Notes under the pieces: generated by a model
What the model was told of the DNA's origin: nothing
What the model saw: the letters and a program-made list of their open reading frames with translations, nothing else
Databases searched by the model: none
Made by a program: the position numbers and the translations under genes
NCBI RefSeq assembly: GCF_011604685.1
Contig: NZ_CP050063.1
Span: forward strand, 2,254,501 to 2,318,500
Length of the DNA stretch: 64,000 nucleotides
Reading direction: 5' to 3'
Origin: Spirosoma aureum
Lineage (GTDB): Bacteria > Bacteroidota > Bacteroidia > Cytophagales > Spirosomataceae
In this document: in pieces, positions 18,448 to 27,795 of the stretch
How positions within the stretch are numbered: the stretch's first letter is position 1
Layout of the letters: each line of letters begins with the position of its first letter

Positions 18448-20725
18448 TAGCAAAAGGCATGGTGCGACGAATGGCATTGACGTTATACAAAGCCAGCAGG
18501 ACTTTTTCGGGCGTCATGGGTGCATCAAACGGGATCGTAGCGGCCGGATTAAATGCCAGAACAGCGTTGCGTAACGCAAAATAAGCGCCAATGCCGTACA
18601 TCAATGGCGGCTCACCAACGGCTTTCGACCGAAAAATAGCCTGATTGTCCTGTTCCGTTTTCAGCGGCTCGATGATAATCTGTTTCGGCACAGAATAAAT
18701 ATCCGGCACTTTGTAGGTAGACAGCGCATTGGACCGCAATCGGCCTGCTTTATCGAAAACCACTTCTTCCATTGTCATCCAGCCAATGCCCTGCACGATG
18801 CCGCCTTCAATCTGTCCCCGGTCGACCAGTGGGTTCATGCTAACGCCAAAATCATGCACCACTTTGACGGCATCTACTTCATAGGTGCCCCGCAGGCAAT
18901 CGACAGTCACTTCCACGATAGCTGTACCGTAGACGTGGTAGGCAAACGGATGCCCCTTTTCTTTGGTCGCATCGTAATGAATGTCGGGAGTAGCATAATG
19001 GGCGTGTTCGGACAGGCTGACGCGTTTCGTGTAAGCGGCCATTACCAGCCGCTGCCAATACCAGTCTGTCTTCTTGTCTCCCCAATAAACAAACTCATCT
19101 TTCAGCGTGATTTCATCAACACTAACCTGCAATTCCTCGGCTACAACAGCCTTAAGGCGCTGGATAATGCTGGTACAGGCCATTTCCACCGCTTTCCCGT
19201 TCAGGTCAGCGGTTGCGCTGGCGGCTGAGGGTGAGGTATTGGCTATCCGGTAGGTACTCGTCGAGTGCAGTTTTACCCGCTCCGACTGGATGGAAAGCAC
19301 ATGAGCAGCAACTTGGACCATTTTGGTGTTTACTCCCTGTCCCATCTCGACGGCACCCGTGCTGACGCCCACGCTACCATCGGTATATACGTGTACCAGC
19401 GCCCGAGCCTGATTCATGCGAGTATTCGTGAACGAGATTCCGAAGCAGACCGGCATAAGCGCCAGACCTTTTTTGTATAACGTACTGGTGTCGTTAAAAG
19501 CGGCTATTTGACCACGGATAACGTCGATTTCGTATACGTCCTGAGCTTTGTTCCAGCAAATGTGCGATTCGCTCACCGCTTTTTGCCCATACGGAAATTC
19601 ATCGCCTGTTTTATTGAGGTTTTGCGCCTGAATAATGGCTGCATCAACTCCCAGGGATTCTGCCGCTTTAGTAATAGCGGCTTCGATGACGAACATACCC
19701 TGAGGGCCACCAAATCCCCGAAAAGCAGTGTTTGGCGGAAGATTTGTCCGGCAGCAATAAGCCGTTGCCGTTACATTCGGGATAAAATAGCTGTTTGTGC
19801 AGTGAAACAACGTACGTTCCATTACGGCTGGCGACAGATCGGCCGCGGCACCCGCATTTTGATAGAACGTAGCTTCGTAGGCAACAATCTTCAGGTCGTT
19901 GTCAAGACCAATTTTGAAGTCGGACGAGTAGGGGTGACGCTTACCGGTCATGGCCATATCTTCCATTCGATGCAGGGCGTATTTAACGGGTTTGCGGAGT
20001 ATATGTGCTGCCAGCGCGCACAGAGCCGCCCACATATTGGCCTGATCCTCTTTGCCCCCAAAGCCACCGCCTAACCGCGTTACATCGACATCAATCTGGT
20101 GCATCGGCAAACCCGACGACCGGGCTACAGCCCGTTGGACTGCCGTTGGTCCCTGGGTGGAGGAGTACAATTTTATACCGTTGTTTTCCTGCGGAACGGC
20201 ATAAGCGCCCTGCGTTTCGATGTATAAATGCTCCTGACCGTTGGTGTCGGCGGTTCCGTCAAAAATGTAAGCACACTGCTCCCAGGCGGTAGCTGTGTCA
20301 CCCAGTCGGAACGTTCGCGGACGAATAATTAATTCGTCGAGTGCCTGTGCTTCGCGAGGATCGGTTATGACAGGTAGCGGATCTATGTCGACCGATATTT
20401 TTTTGACCGCAGCGCGGGCTTCATCGTCGGTTGCGGCCACAACAAAAGCGATCGGCATACCGCAGTAATGAACATGATGCTCGGCCAGCAGCGGTTCGTC
20501 GGGGACGATTCCGCCTATCTGATTTTCGCCGGTTACGTCTTTATAGGTCAGAATACGCACGACACCGGGCATTGCTTCGGCAACGGTCAGATCAAGGTGC
20601 CGAATGACACCATGCGCAACCGGCGAACCGAATGCTGCTCCAAACAACGTACCGCGAATCACCGGAATGTCGTCCAGATAAATCGACTCGCCCCTTACGT
20701 GTGTTCTGGAATCTATATTTTTCAT
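18410..20725 (-). CDS. xdhB: Xanthine dehydrogenase, molybdopterin-binding subunit
   Basis: Large catalytic subunit that hydroxylates hypoxanthine and xanthine to urate. It has 771 residues: the aldehyde oxidase a/b hammerhead domain at about 10-120, then the Mo-cofactor domains with GGGFGGKEDQA, AFRGFGGPQGMF and GAVEMGQGVNTKM. The catalytic Glu705 is in KAVGEPPLMYG near the C terminus. The name follows the Rhodobacter scheme, in which XdhB is the Mo subunit (E. coli calls it XdhA). A short C-terminal extension overlaps xdhC. It is preceded by xdhA with a 54-bp gap. Confidence 0.95.
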   Translation of the reverse strand: MKNIDSRTHVRGESIYLDDIPVIRGTLFGAAFGSPVAHGVIRHLDLTVAEAMPGVVRILTYKDVTGENQIGGIVPDEPLLAEHHVHYCGMPIAFVVAATDDEARAAVKKISVDIDPLPVITDPREAQALDELIIRPRTFRLGDTATAWEQCAYIFDGTADTNGQEHLYIETQGAYAVPQENNGIKLYSSTQGPTAVQRAVARSSGLPMHQIDVDVTRLGGGFGGKEDQANMWAALCALAAHILRKPVKYALHRMEDMAMTGKRHPYSSDFKIGLDNDLKIVAYEATFYQNAGAAADLSPAVMERTLFHCTNSYFIPNVTATAYCCRTNLPPNTAFRGFGGPQGMFVIEAAITKAAESLGVDAAIIQAQNLNKTGDEFPYGQKAVSESHICWNKAQDVYEIDVIRGQIAAFNDTSTLYKKGLALMPVCFGISFTNTRMNQARALVHVYTDGSVGVSTGAVEMGQGVNTKMVQVAAHVLSIQSERVKLHSTSTYRIANTSPSAASATADLNGKAVEMACTSIIQRLKAVVAEELQVSVDEITLKDEFVYWGDKKTDWYWQRLVMAAYTKRVSLSEHAHYATPDIHYDATKEKGHPFAYHVYGTAIVEVTVDCLRGTYEVDAVKVVHDFGVSMNPLVDRGQIEGGIVQGIGWMTMEEVVFDKAGRLRSNALSTYKVPDIYSVPKQIIIEPLKTEQDNQAIFRSKAVGEPPLMYGIGAYFALRNAVLAFNPAATIPFDAPMTPEKVLLALYNVNAIRRTMPFANDQTANSLEINP

Positions 20726-20779
20726 TTCTTTTTAGAAAATGAGAGGAAAGTAATTTGTTGATTGTTAGATGTTTATGCG

Positions 20780-22195
20780 CTATTGGGCGAGCAATTGCTT
20801 CACGTTCAGCTCCGGAAACAGCTTTATAAAATGTGCTTTGATCAGTTGACTAAGCAATAAACGCTTATAGACTTCTGTACCGCGAGCATCGCTGATTGGA
20901 GTAATTTCCGTTTGAGCAATGGCTGTGGATTCAATGATCAATTCCTCCGTTATCGACTTCCCGGTTAGAAATTGACCCGTTTTTACCAGTTGTTTCGGAA
21001 TGGGCGCAACACCTCCGGCCGACAATCTGGCGCTGGTAATGATATCGTTCTCTACTGAAATAAAAATGGCTGAATTAACGCTGGCAATATCGAGGTGGGT
21101 CCGTTTGCTGACTTTCTCAAAATTGCAACGTGTGCGTGCATCAGGCAAGTCAAACCGGATTTGTTCCAGGTATTCTTCCGGGCGTTTGTCCAGCGTTTTG
21201 TAGCCCTGGTACAGATTTCGAAGCGGCAACTCCCGCGATGTAGCGCCATCACTCAACGTCAGGGTGGCATCCAGGGCCAGAAAGAAAATCGTAAAATCAC
21301 CGATGGGCGAGGCATTGATGAAGTTCCCCCCGATGGTCGCCATATTGCGAATCGGTGTAGACGATACCAGCTTTGTGTACGCGTTAAAATCGGGGAAATG
21401 GGCCTGCATAACCGGCGATTCGATCAGGTCAGTTACCGTTGTTGACGGACCAATTACGCATTGGTTACCTATCCTGGAAATTCCCTTTAAATCGGCATCA
21501 TCGAACAGAAATCGGATGGATGCATCTTTAATTTCGTCATGTTTTTGAACATATAAATCCGTGCCGCCACCAACGCGCTGAGCAACTGGATTGTCATTGG
21601 CCAGTTCGCCGTTCAGCCCTAAGGTCATGACCTGCAATCGTTCCTGAATACTGGAAAAATAGGGGGGCAAAATACCTTGCTTTGTCGCAAACGTAATTGG
21701 ATCTTCAGCACTGCGTTCCGCTAAAAGATTGGCGACATGACCGGCTGCCCGTTCAATGGATTTGTAACCGGTGCACCGACAGATATTTCCGTCAACGGCG
21801 GCAACGGCATTTTGTGGCGTTGGCACTGTCTTGCTCAGGCAGAATCCCGCCATTGACATCACAAAACCCGGTGTGCAAAACCCGCATTGCGTCGCCGATT
21901 CGTCGGCCATAGCCTGTTGCACGGGATTCAGTTCGTCCATGTTGACACCTTCGATGGTTACGATGTGCTTCCCATGCGCATTTCCCAGCGGCATCAGGCA
22001 GGATGTTGCCGATCGATACCGTAATTCTCCATGTTTTAATTCACCTATAACGACGGTGCAGGCACCACAATCGCCCTCGCGGCAACCAATTTTTGTGCCG
22101 GTCAGGTCTTGATGATAGCGCACAAAATCGAGTACCGGCGTTCCAGATGGCATCGCCGTACTAACTTCTTTATTATTTAGGATGAATTTTATCAA
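20780..22195 (-). CDS. xdhA: Xanthine dehydrogenase, FAD and iron-sulfur subunit
   Basis: Electron-transfer subunit with two [2Fe-2S] clusters and FAD. Of the 471 residues, C38, C43, C46 and C66 hold the plant-type cluster. C104, C107, C139 and C141 (CGFC and CRC) hold the second cluster. The FAD domain begins near 200 with QRVGGGTDLYVQKH and includes PIRNMATIGGNFINASPIGD. The start is a TTG at 22193-22195; no in-frame ATG lies nearby that keeps the first beta strand (IKFILNNKE). A hairpin at 22221-22252 lies just upstream. Name as in Rhodobacter. Confidence 0.94.
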   Translation of the reverse strand: MIKFILNNKEVSTAMPSGTPVLDFVRYHQDLTGTKIGCREGDCGACTVVIGELKHGELRYRSATSCLMPLGNAHGKHIVTIEGVNMDELNPVQQAMADESATQCGFCTPGFVMSMAGFCLSKTVPTPQNAVAAVDGNICRCTGYKSIERAAGHVANLLAERSAEDPITFATKQGILPPYFSSIQERLQVMTLGLNGELANDNPVAQRVGGGTDLYVQKHDEIKDASIRFLFDDADLKGISRIGNQCVIGPSTTVTDLIESPVMQAHFPDFNAYTKLVSSTPIRNMATIGGNFINASPIGDFTIFFLALDATLTLSDGATSRELPLRNLYQGYKTLDKRPEEYLEQIRFDLPDARTRCNFEKVSKRTHLDIASVNSAIFISVENDIITSARLSAGGVAPIPKQLVKTGQFLTGKSITEELIIESTAIAQTEITPISDARGTEVYKRLLLSQLIKAHFIKLFPELNVKQLLAQ

Positions 22196-22220
22196 GGTTA
22201 CTGACTCGTTACTGGTTAAG

Positions 22221-22252
22221 TTGTATCAAACGGCAAGCCGTTGCTGATACAA
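22221..22252 (-). promoter_or_regulatory. Hairpin between NCS2 permease and xdhA
   Basis: TTGTATCA (22221-22228) pairs with TGATACAA (22245-22252), enclosing AACGGC-AA-GCCGTT. There is no U-tract, so it is not a classic terminator. It sits between the permease stop and the TTG start of xdhA and may set relative expression or mRNA cleavage. Confidence 0.5.
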
Positions 22253-22258
22253 GTCGAC

Positions 22259-23614
22259 TTACAACATTTCGGCAGGTTCTTCTTTCAGTTTCTGCGCTTT
22301 ATTCCCGGTTGGTATGAGCAGATTGAGGAGCAATGCAACCAATCCGCCAGCCGAAACGCCCGATTCCAGAAACGTCTGAACCACACCGGGCAATGTCTTT
22401 AACCACTCTTCCTGTGAAGGAACTCCAATGCCAACGCCCAAAGCGATGGCGGCAATGAGCGCATCCCGTTGCGATAATCCTCCCGAAACCATCAGACGTA
22501 ATCCCGATACGGCTACCAAACCAAAGAGCATAAGGGCAAGTGCGCCCAACACACAGGGCGGCATTACGGTAATCCAGCGACCTACGGGCGGAAAGAGACC
22601 GAGACAAAGCAAGATAATGGCCATGATCCAGCCGATTCGGCGGGCGGCAACACCTGTCATCTGAATCACCCCGTTATTCTGCGCATACGTTGCACTGGGA
22701 AACCCACCGACCAGCGTCGAACCAATGCAGGTAAGACCATCGGCTAAAATACCACCCCGAATCCGATGCCAGTGATCAGGCCCATCGGTAGATAAGCCAG
22801 AAAGTTGAGAAGTAGCCGTTATGTCGCCCATGGCTTCCAGTACGCACACGAGATAGATGAACGCAAAAGGAAACAGCAACTCCCATTTGAAAGCCAACCC
22901 GTACGGAAGAATCTGGGGAACCGTGATCCATGAGCCGCTACCTGGAGTTGGGCTTTGCAACCAGCCCATCAGCCCACAAATTGTATAGCCCGTTACGACT
23001 CCAGCCAGTACGGCGGCCATACGTGCCCAGGCTTTTCCTATCGACTGGGCAATCACCATGACCACAATAACAACCAGGGCAACCAGCCCGCCACTCCAGG
23101 CTGGTGCGCCTTCAGCGGGTAATCGGGCAATGCTGCGCATACCCGTAGGAATCAGCGAAAGACCGATTAGCAACACAACAATACCCGAAACCAGGGGCGT
23201 AAATACACGCTTCAGCTTTGGCAAAAAGGGCGCTAGGGCAAGTTGTACGGGCGTTCCGGCCAGCGACATGCCCACCATGAGCGGCAGTCCTCCTGTTGTA
23301 CCTGCCTGAATCAGCGGTGCCAGAAACGCAAAACTGGTGCCTGTGATGCTGAGTAGTCCGGAACCGATAACGCCAAACCGCATTGTTTGCAGAAACGTAC
23401 CCAAAGCCGATGCTACCAGCGCCATACTGACCAGATAAGCCGTGTCTTGCGGATTAATGGATAAAATGCCCGACAGAATCAGTGCTGGGGTAATGGTTCC
23501 TACAACCATTGCCCCAACCTGTTGTAAACTAACCAGGAGCGCCGGAATCAGAGGGACTTTATCTTCCAGGCCGTAAACGAGACGGGTAGTTTGCGCGTTA
23601 ACGGGTTCGCTCAT
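22259..23614 (-). CDS. NCS2-family xanthine/urate-type permease
   Basis: Proton-coupled nucleobase importer of the cytoplasmic membrane, 451 residues with about 14 hydrophobic segments. The family signature is AQNNGVIQMTGVAARR in the second half, fitting Q-N-x-G-x4-T-[RKG]. This form with Asn-Asn is the one I associate with xanthine/urate members such as UacT and XanQ rather than uracil permease UraA, whose signature differs. It lies directly upstream of xdhA and downstream of preA. Xanthine or urate uptake is therefore likely, although uracil cannot be excluded given the pyrimidine genes around it. Confidence 0.88.
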   Translation of the reverse strand: MSEPVNAQTTRLVYGLEDKVPLIPALLVSLQQVGAMVVGTITPALILSGILSINPQDTAYLVSMALVASALGTFLQTMRFGVIGSGLLSITGTSFAFLAPLIQAGTTGGLPLMVGMSLAGTPVQLALAPFLPKLKRVFTPLVSGIVVLLIGLSLIPTGMRSIARLPAEGAPAWSGGLVALVVIVVMVIAQSIGKAWARMAAVLAGVVTGYTICGLMGWLQSPTPGSGSWITVPQILPYGLAFKWELLFPFAFIYLVCVLEAMGDITATSQLSGLSTDGPDHWHRIRGGILADGLTCIGSTLVGGFPSATYAQNNGVIQMTGVAARRIGWIMAIILLCLGLFPPVGRWITVMPPCVLGALALMLFGLVAVSGLRLMVSGGLSQRDALIAAIALGVGIGVPSQEEWLKTLPGVVQTFLESGVSAGGLVALLLNLLIPTGNKAQKLKEEPAEML

Positions 23615-23631
23615 CGGTTGGGCTGCTTTGG

Positions 23632-24900
23632 TTAATGATCGTTCAAGGGCAAACCGCGCCGTTGAAATTCTTTCCAGTTAAGGTATTCATCACCTTTGCG
23701 TTGCTCCACCATCGTGATACAACTGTCAACGGGACATACTAATTTACACAAATTACAGCCAACACACTCATCTTCTTTAATTGAATAGGTGTTGTAGGGG
23801 TTGCCGTACGACAGATTAATCGACTGGTGGGACGTGTCTTCGCAGGCGATGTAGCACAAACCGCAGTGAATGCACTTGTCCTGGTCGATATTCGCGACGA
23901 TGTGGTAATTGATATCGAGGTCTTCCCAATGGGTGATGGTTGGCACGGATTTACCAATAAAGTCATCAAGGGTTTTGAAGCCTTTTTCGTCCATCCAGTT
24001 GTTCATGCCATCACACATGTCTTCGATGATGCGGAAGCCATGCTTCATGACCGCTGTACAGACCTGTACGTTTGACGCCCCCAGTAACATAAACTCGACC
24101 GCATCTTTCCACGTACTGACACCGCCAATTCCAGAAATAGGCATTCGTGATGTGATAGGGTCCTGGGCAATGGTTGTGAGCATTTTCAGCGCAATCGGTT
24201 TGACGGCAGGGCCGCAATAACCGCCATATACCGACTTCCCTGCTACGTATGGATTTGGCACGAACGTGTCCAGATCGACGCCGGTAATGGACTGGATTGT
24301 GTTGATGAGCGATAGCGCATTCGTACCCCCTTCGACTGATGCACGGCCTGTCGGCACCACCGAATGAACATTGGGTGTCAGTTTCGTAATAACCGGTAAA
24401 GTCGCTTTTTCCATGACCCATTCAACGACCATTTTGGCAATCTCCGGGTCCTGGCCAACCGCTGCGCCCATGCCACGCTCGGTCATCCCGTGTGGACAGC
24501 CGAAGTTTAGTTCGAGGCCGTGGGCGCCCGTATCTTCGACCTGAGCAATTAATTCGTGCCACTTCTCGCGGGTATTGTCGGCCATGAGTGACACAATCAT
24601 CGCCCGGTCGGGAAACAGGCGAACACACTCGGCGATTTCGCGTAGGTTAATGTCGAGCGGACGGTCGGAAATGAGTTCGATGTTGTTGAACCCCATAATC
24701 TTGGAGCCACCGTAATCAACCGCCGAATAGCGAGACGACACGTTTTTAACCTGGCTTCCTAATGTTTTCCAGACCACTCCGCCCCAACCCGCTTCAAAGG
24801 CTCTCAGGACGTTGTATTGTTTATCCGTCGGGGGGGCGCTCGCCAGCCAGAACGGATTTGGCGATTTGATGCCGAGGAAATTTGCGCTTAAATCTGCCAC
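23632..24900 (-). CDS. preA: Dihydropyrimidine dehydrogenase subunit PreA
   Basis: Reduces uracil and thymine to the 5,6-dihydro compounds, together with PreT. The 422-residue protein has an FMN TIM barrel, then two [4Fe-4S] clusters. Residues matching the mammalian pyrimidine pocket are present: N73, E75 and I77 in FNNIELIS, N132 and the proton-donor C135 in ELNFGCPHG, and N200-T201. C-terminal clusters are CIHCGLCYIAC and CVGCNLCKLVCPVDSC. The start is GTG at 24898-24900. In E. coli preT and preA are adjacent; here a GxxExxY gene separates them. The NCS2 permease follows after 17 bp. Confidence 0.95.
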   Translation of the reverse strand: MADLSANFLGIKSPNPFWLASAPPTDKQYNVLRAFEAGWGGVVWKTLGSQVKNVSSRYSAVDYGGSKIMGFNNIELISDRPLDINLREIAECVRLFPDRAMIVSLMADNTREKWHELIAQVEDTGAHGLELNFGCPHGMTERGMGAAVGQDPEIAKMVVEWVMEKATLPVITKLTPNVHSVVPTGRASVEGGTNALSLINTIQSITGVDLDTFVPNPYVAGKSVYGGYCGPAVKPIALKMLTTIAQDPITSRMPISGIGGVSTWKDAVEFMLLGASNVQVCTAVMKHGFRIIEDMCDGMNNWMDEKGFKTLDDFIGKSVPTITHWEDLDINYHIVANIDQDKCIHCGLCYIACEDTSHQSINLSYGNPYNTYSIKEDECVGCNLCKLVCPVDSCITMVEQRKGDEYLNWKEFQRRGLPLNDH

Positions 24901-24929
24901 GTTTTCAATGATTAATGGAACGCTGATTT

Positions 24930-25340
24930 TTATGATTCGTATGATCGATGATGGTTTTTGCGTTCGTTGGCAAAGACTTTGCGCTTATGTTGCGGCTCTC
25001 GACCAAAGTTTAGTAATAAACCAACTTCAATATCAGTAGCTTTGAGGTAATTAGTCAATTGGGCTTCATGCTCGAGTGCTATACTCTCAGCGGCTTTCAA
25101 TTCAATAATAACGCAGTTATTGACAACCAGATCAGCATAATACGAGCCTACTTTCTGATGTTCATAGTACACGGCGATCGGTTGTTGCGCAATACAGTCC
25201 AAGCCTATCCTGTTAAGTTCGAACTGCATGGCATTCTCATATACTTTTTCTAAAAAACCGTACCCTAGTGTATTATACACTTTATAAAAGGACTTTAGAA
25301 CAAGATGAGTAATGTCGGTGTGTTTGTATTTAGTATTCAT
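24930..25340 (-). CDS. GxxExxY family protein, nuclease-like fold
   Basis: A 136-residue protein with the naming motif G28-F-L-E31-K-V-Y34. D70 followed by E80-x-K82 (YYAD...VIIELK) has the spacing of a PD-(D/E)xK nuclease core. The family is widespread in Bacteroidota and cyanobacteria and has no established function. It sits between preT and preA on the same strand, 62 bp after preT and 29 bp before preA. Its upstream gap is AT-rich compared with its neighbours. Insertion into a pre-existing operon by transfer seems likely. No terminal repeats or integrase are seen. Confidence 0.85.
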   Translation of the reverse strand: MNTKYKHTDITHLVLKSFYKVYNTLGYGFLEKVYENAMQFELNRIGLDCIAQQPIAVYYEHQKVGSYYADLVVNNCVIIELKAAESIALEHEAQLTNYLKATDIEVGLLLNFGREPQHKRKVFANERKNHHRSYES

Positions 25341-25402
25341 AATTTTAATAATTGAATACTAAAAATCATGAAACTATCTTAACAATCCTACTAATCAGCG
25401 TT

Positions 25403-26746
25403 CTATTTAGAGACAAATAATTTTAATATCGCCTTTGCTCCATCCTTACCCGCCTGAACGGCATCGACCACCTCTTTGCCGCCGTTTACGCAGTCGCCAC
25501 CGGCAAACACGCCCGGAATATTCGTGGCGCAGTTGCTGTCGATAGCGATCTTCCCTTTCCAGTTGTTGAGCTGGTTGCTATCGACCAGGTCTTCAAACGG
25601 AACCTGACCGGCGGCTTTGATAACCATATCGACAGCCAATGTAATGGTCTCGCCTGTTTCAACCGGGGTCCGGCGACCGCTGGTATCGGGTACGCCCAAT
25701 TCCATTACGTTGCAGATCAGTTGCGTAACCCGCCCATTCTCTCCTTTGATTTCTTTGGGCGATGCCAGCCAGATAAGGCTACAGCCATCCAGTTTAGCCA
25801 GATTTAGCTCAACTTCGGTAGAAGGCATTTCGGCCTGTGTTCGGCGATAAACGATGGTTACTTCTTTGGCTCCCAGTCGTTTGGCTTGTGTAGCTGCATC
25901 AATAGCAGTCATGCCGAGGCCAATGACGGCGACCCGATCACCAACGGGTACGGACGGATACCCTTTTTCGCGGATGTCGTAAATGAAGCGAATTGCATCT
26001 TCAACGCCGGCCAAGTCTTCGCCAGGAATGTCCAGTTGTCGCGCAACGCCAACGCCAATGCCAATATATACGGCGTCGTAGTTGGCCTGAAGGTCGGATA
26101 GTGATACGTTTTTGCCCAACTCCTGCTCGTACTTAATCTCAATCCCGCCTAACGACGTGATAAAATTGACTTCATCTTCGCAGAACTCCGGTGTCACCTT
26201 GTAAGCCGCAATACCATACGTCATCAGACCACCACCTTTCCGTTCTTTCTCGTAGATGGTCACATCGACGCCTTCCCGACTCAGGACGTGAGCACAGCTC
26301 AAGCCCGCCGGACCAGCCCCCACAATCGCTACTTTACGACCGGTCGATGGTTTGCGCTGAAACAGGGGCCATTTATGAGCAATGGCCTTTTCGGTGGAAT
26401 AGCGTTGCAGTTTGGCAATCGGAATGGGTGGTTCGTCCATCAAATTAAAGACGCAGGAACCTTCACATAATTTCTCGACCGGGCAGACTTTCGAGCAGCC
26501 GCCCCCCATAATGTTGGCATCAAGAATGGTGTAGGCCGACCCTTTGATGTTATCGGTGGTGATCTGCTTGATGAATTTTGGAATGTTAATGCTTGTCGGG
26601 CAGCTTTTGGTGCACGGGGCATCGTAACAAAACAGACAGCGATTCGCGTCCACCAGTGCTGCTTCCCGTGAGTCGAAGGGCGGGTGGATGTCGCTGAAGT
26701 TTTGCTCGTATTGTTCAGCCGTTAATCGGTTATTGGTTATTGCCAT
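25403..26746 (-). CDS. preT: Dihydropyrimidine dehydrogenase subunit PreT
   Basis: NAD(P)H-oxidising, FAD-containing partner of PreA. I start at the ATG at 26746 (MAITNNRLTAEQ, 447 residues); 26 further open codons upstream overlap a hairpin and lack homology. An N-terminal iron-sulfur domain has CLFCYDAPCTKSCP and CSKVCPVEKLCEGSC. FAD binding is at VAIVGAGPAGLSCAHVLS and NAD(P) binding at VAVIGLGMTAIDAA. The C-terminal part ends with the FAD-contact motif GVFAGGDCVNGG. It resembles glutamate-synthase small subunits, but the PreA neighbour and pyrimidine genes settle the call. Confidence 0.94.
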   Translation of the reverse strand: MAITNNRLTAEQYEQNFSDIHPPFDSREAALVDANRCLFCYDAPCTKSCPTSINIPKFIKQITTDNIKGSAYTILDANIMGGGCSKVCPVEKLCEGSCVFNLMDEPPIPIAKLQRYSTEKAIAHKWPLFQRKPSTGRKVAIVGAGPAGLSCAHVLSREGVDVTIYEKERKGGGLMTYGIAAYKVTPEFCEDEVNFITSLGGIEIKYEQELGKNVSLSDLQANYDAVYIGIGVGVARQLDIPGEDLAGVEDAIRFIYDIREKGYPSVPVGDRVAVIGLGMTAIDAATQAKRLGAKEVTIVYRRTQAEMPSTEVELNLAKLDGCSLIWLASPKEIKGENGRVTQLICNVMELGVPDTSGRRTPVETGETITLAVDMVIKAAGQVPFEDLVDSNQLNNWKGKIAIDSNCATNIPGVFAGGDCVNGGKEVVDAVQAGKDGAKAILKLFVSK

Positions 26747-26752
26747 ATTGGG

Positions 26753-26825
26753 AATGGATAATGCAGAATGGACTTCGCAGGCAGACTCCACTAGAAATGG
26801 ACTTCTGCTCGATGCATTATCCATT
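26753..26825 (-). promoter_or_regulatory. Inverted repeat just before preT
   Basis: Perfect 13-nt arms AATGGATAATGCA (26753-26765) and TGCATTATCCATT (26813-26825). Between them are two imperfect direct copies of AATGGACTTC. The structure ends six bases before the preT ATG and follows the nitrilase stop at 26836. It may be a transcription or translation control hairpin. Confidence 0.5.
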
Positions 26826-26835
26826 TTATAGTCAT

Positions 26836-27702
26836 TTACAATTCAACCAGTTTATCATACGTTTCCGGACGCCGATCGCGGAAGAACTGCCAGACATTAC
26901 GAACTTCTTCGATCATGTCGAGATCAAAATCGGCGATCAGTAATTCGTCTTTATCTTCCGAAGCTGTGGCGAAGATTTGGCCACGCGGATCAACGAAATA
27001 GGATGAGCCATAGAATCGGCCGAGGTTCCAGGGTTTTTCTTCACCAACCCGGTTGATACATCCCATAAAGTAGCCGTTGGCAGCAGCATGGGCAGGTTGT
27101 TCCAGTTTCCAGAGGTATTGCGACAAACCAGCTACCGTTGCCGACGGATTGTAGACAATTTCAGCACCGTTCAGACCTAAACAGCGGGCACCATCCGGGA
27201 AGTGACGATCATAGCAGATATACACACCAATTTTTGCGTAACGGGTTTGAAAAACCGGATAGCCCAGATTACCGGGTTTGAAGAAAAACTTCTCCCAGAA
27301 ACCTGATGTGTGTGGTATGTGATTCTTGCGATATTTACCTAAATAAGTTCCGTCGGCGTCGATCACAGCCGCCGTGTTGTACAAGATTCCTGCCTGCTCT
27401 TTTTCATAGACGGGAACAATGATGACCATGTTGTATTTTTTGGCATATTCGGCCATCAGGTTAGTAGTTGGTCCTGGAACTGATTCTGCCGAAGCATACC
27501 AGGCACTGTTCTGTCCCGGACAGAAATAGGGGGTATTGAAAATTTCCTGTAAACATAGAATCTGCACCCCTTTCTGACCGGCTTCATCAATAAGCGGCAG
27601 GTGCTTCTGTACCATCGCTTCCTTAATTTCCTCAATTGTACCTTCGCCTTCGGTCTTCGGCAGACTCATTTGTATCAATCCCGACTTAATAATTCGTGGC
27701 AT
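26836..27702 (-). CDS. Beta-ureidopropionase-type nitrilase
   Basis: Carbon-nitrogen hydrolase inferred to release beta-alanine (or beta-aminoisobutyrate), CO2 and ammonia from the N-carbamoyl acid made by dihydropyrimidinase. Of the 288 residues, the nitrilase triad is E53 in LCLQEIF, K126 in YRKNHIPH and C163 in VYICYDRHFPDG. No signal peptide. N-carbamoylputrescine amidases share this architecture, so the sequence alone does not fix the substrate. Position between preT and dihydropyrimidinase, all on one strand, supports the pyrimidine role. Confidence 0.9.
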   Translation of the reverse strand: MPRIIKSGLIQMSLPKTEGEGTIEEIKEAMVQKHLPLIDEAGQKGVQILCLQEIFNTPYFCPGQNSAWYASAESVPGPTTNLMAEYAKKYNMVIIVPVYEKEQAGILYNTAAVIDADGTYLGKYRKNHIPHTSGFWEKFFFKPGNLGYPVFQTRYAKIGVYICYDRHFPDGARCLGLNGAEIVYNPSATVAGLSQYLWKLEQPAHAAANGYFMGCINRVGEEKPWNLGRFYGSSYFVDPRGQIFATASEDKDELLIADFDLDMIEEVRNVWQFFRDRRPETYDKLVEL

Positions 27703-27795
27703 GCTTACGTAGAAGTTAATGATCTTTTTGTCCTGGCCCGAGCCATTAGGTCCAACAAGAGTGGTCAGGATAAAAACACCGAATTATAAAAATAC

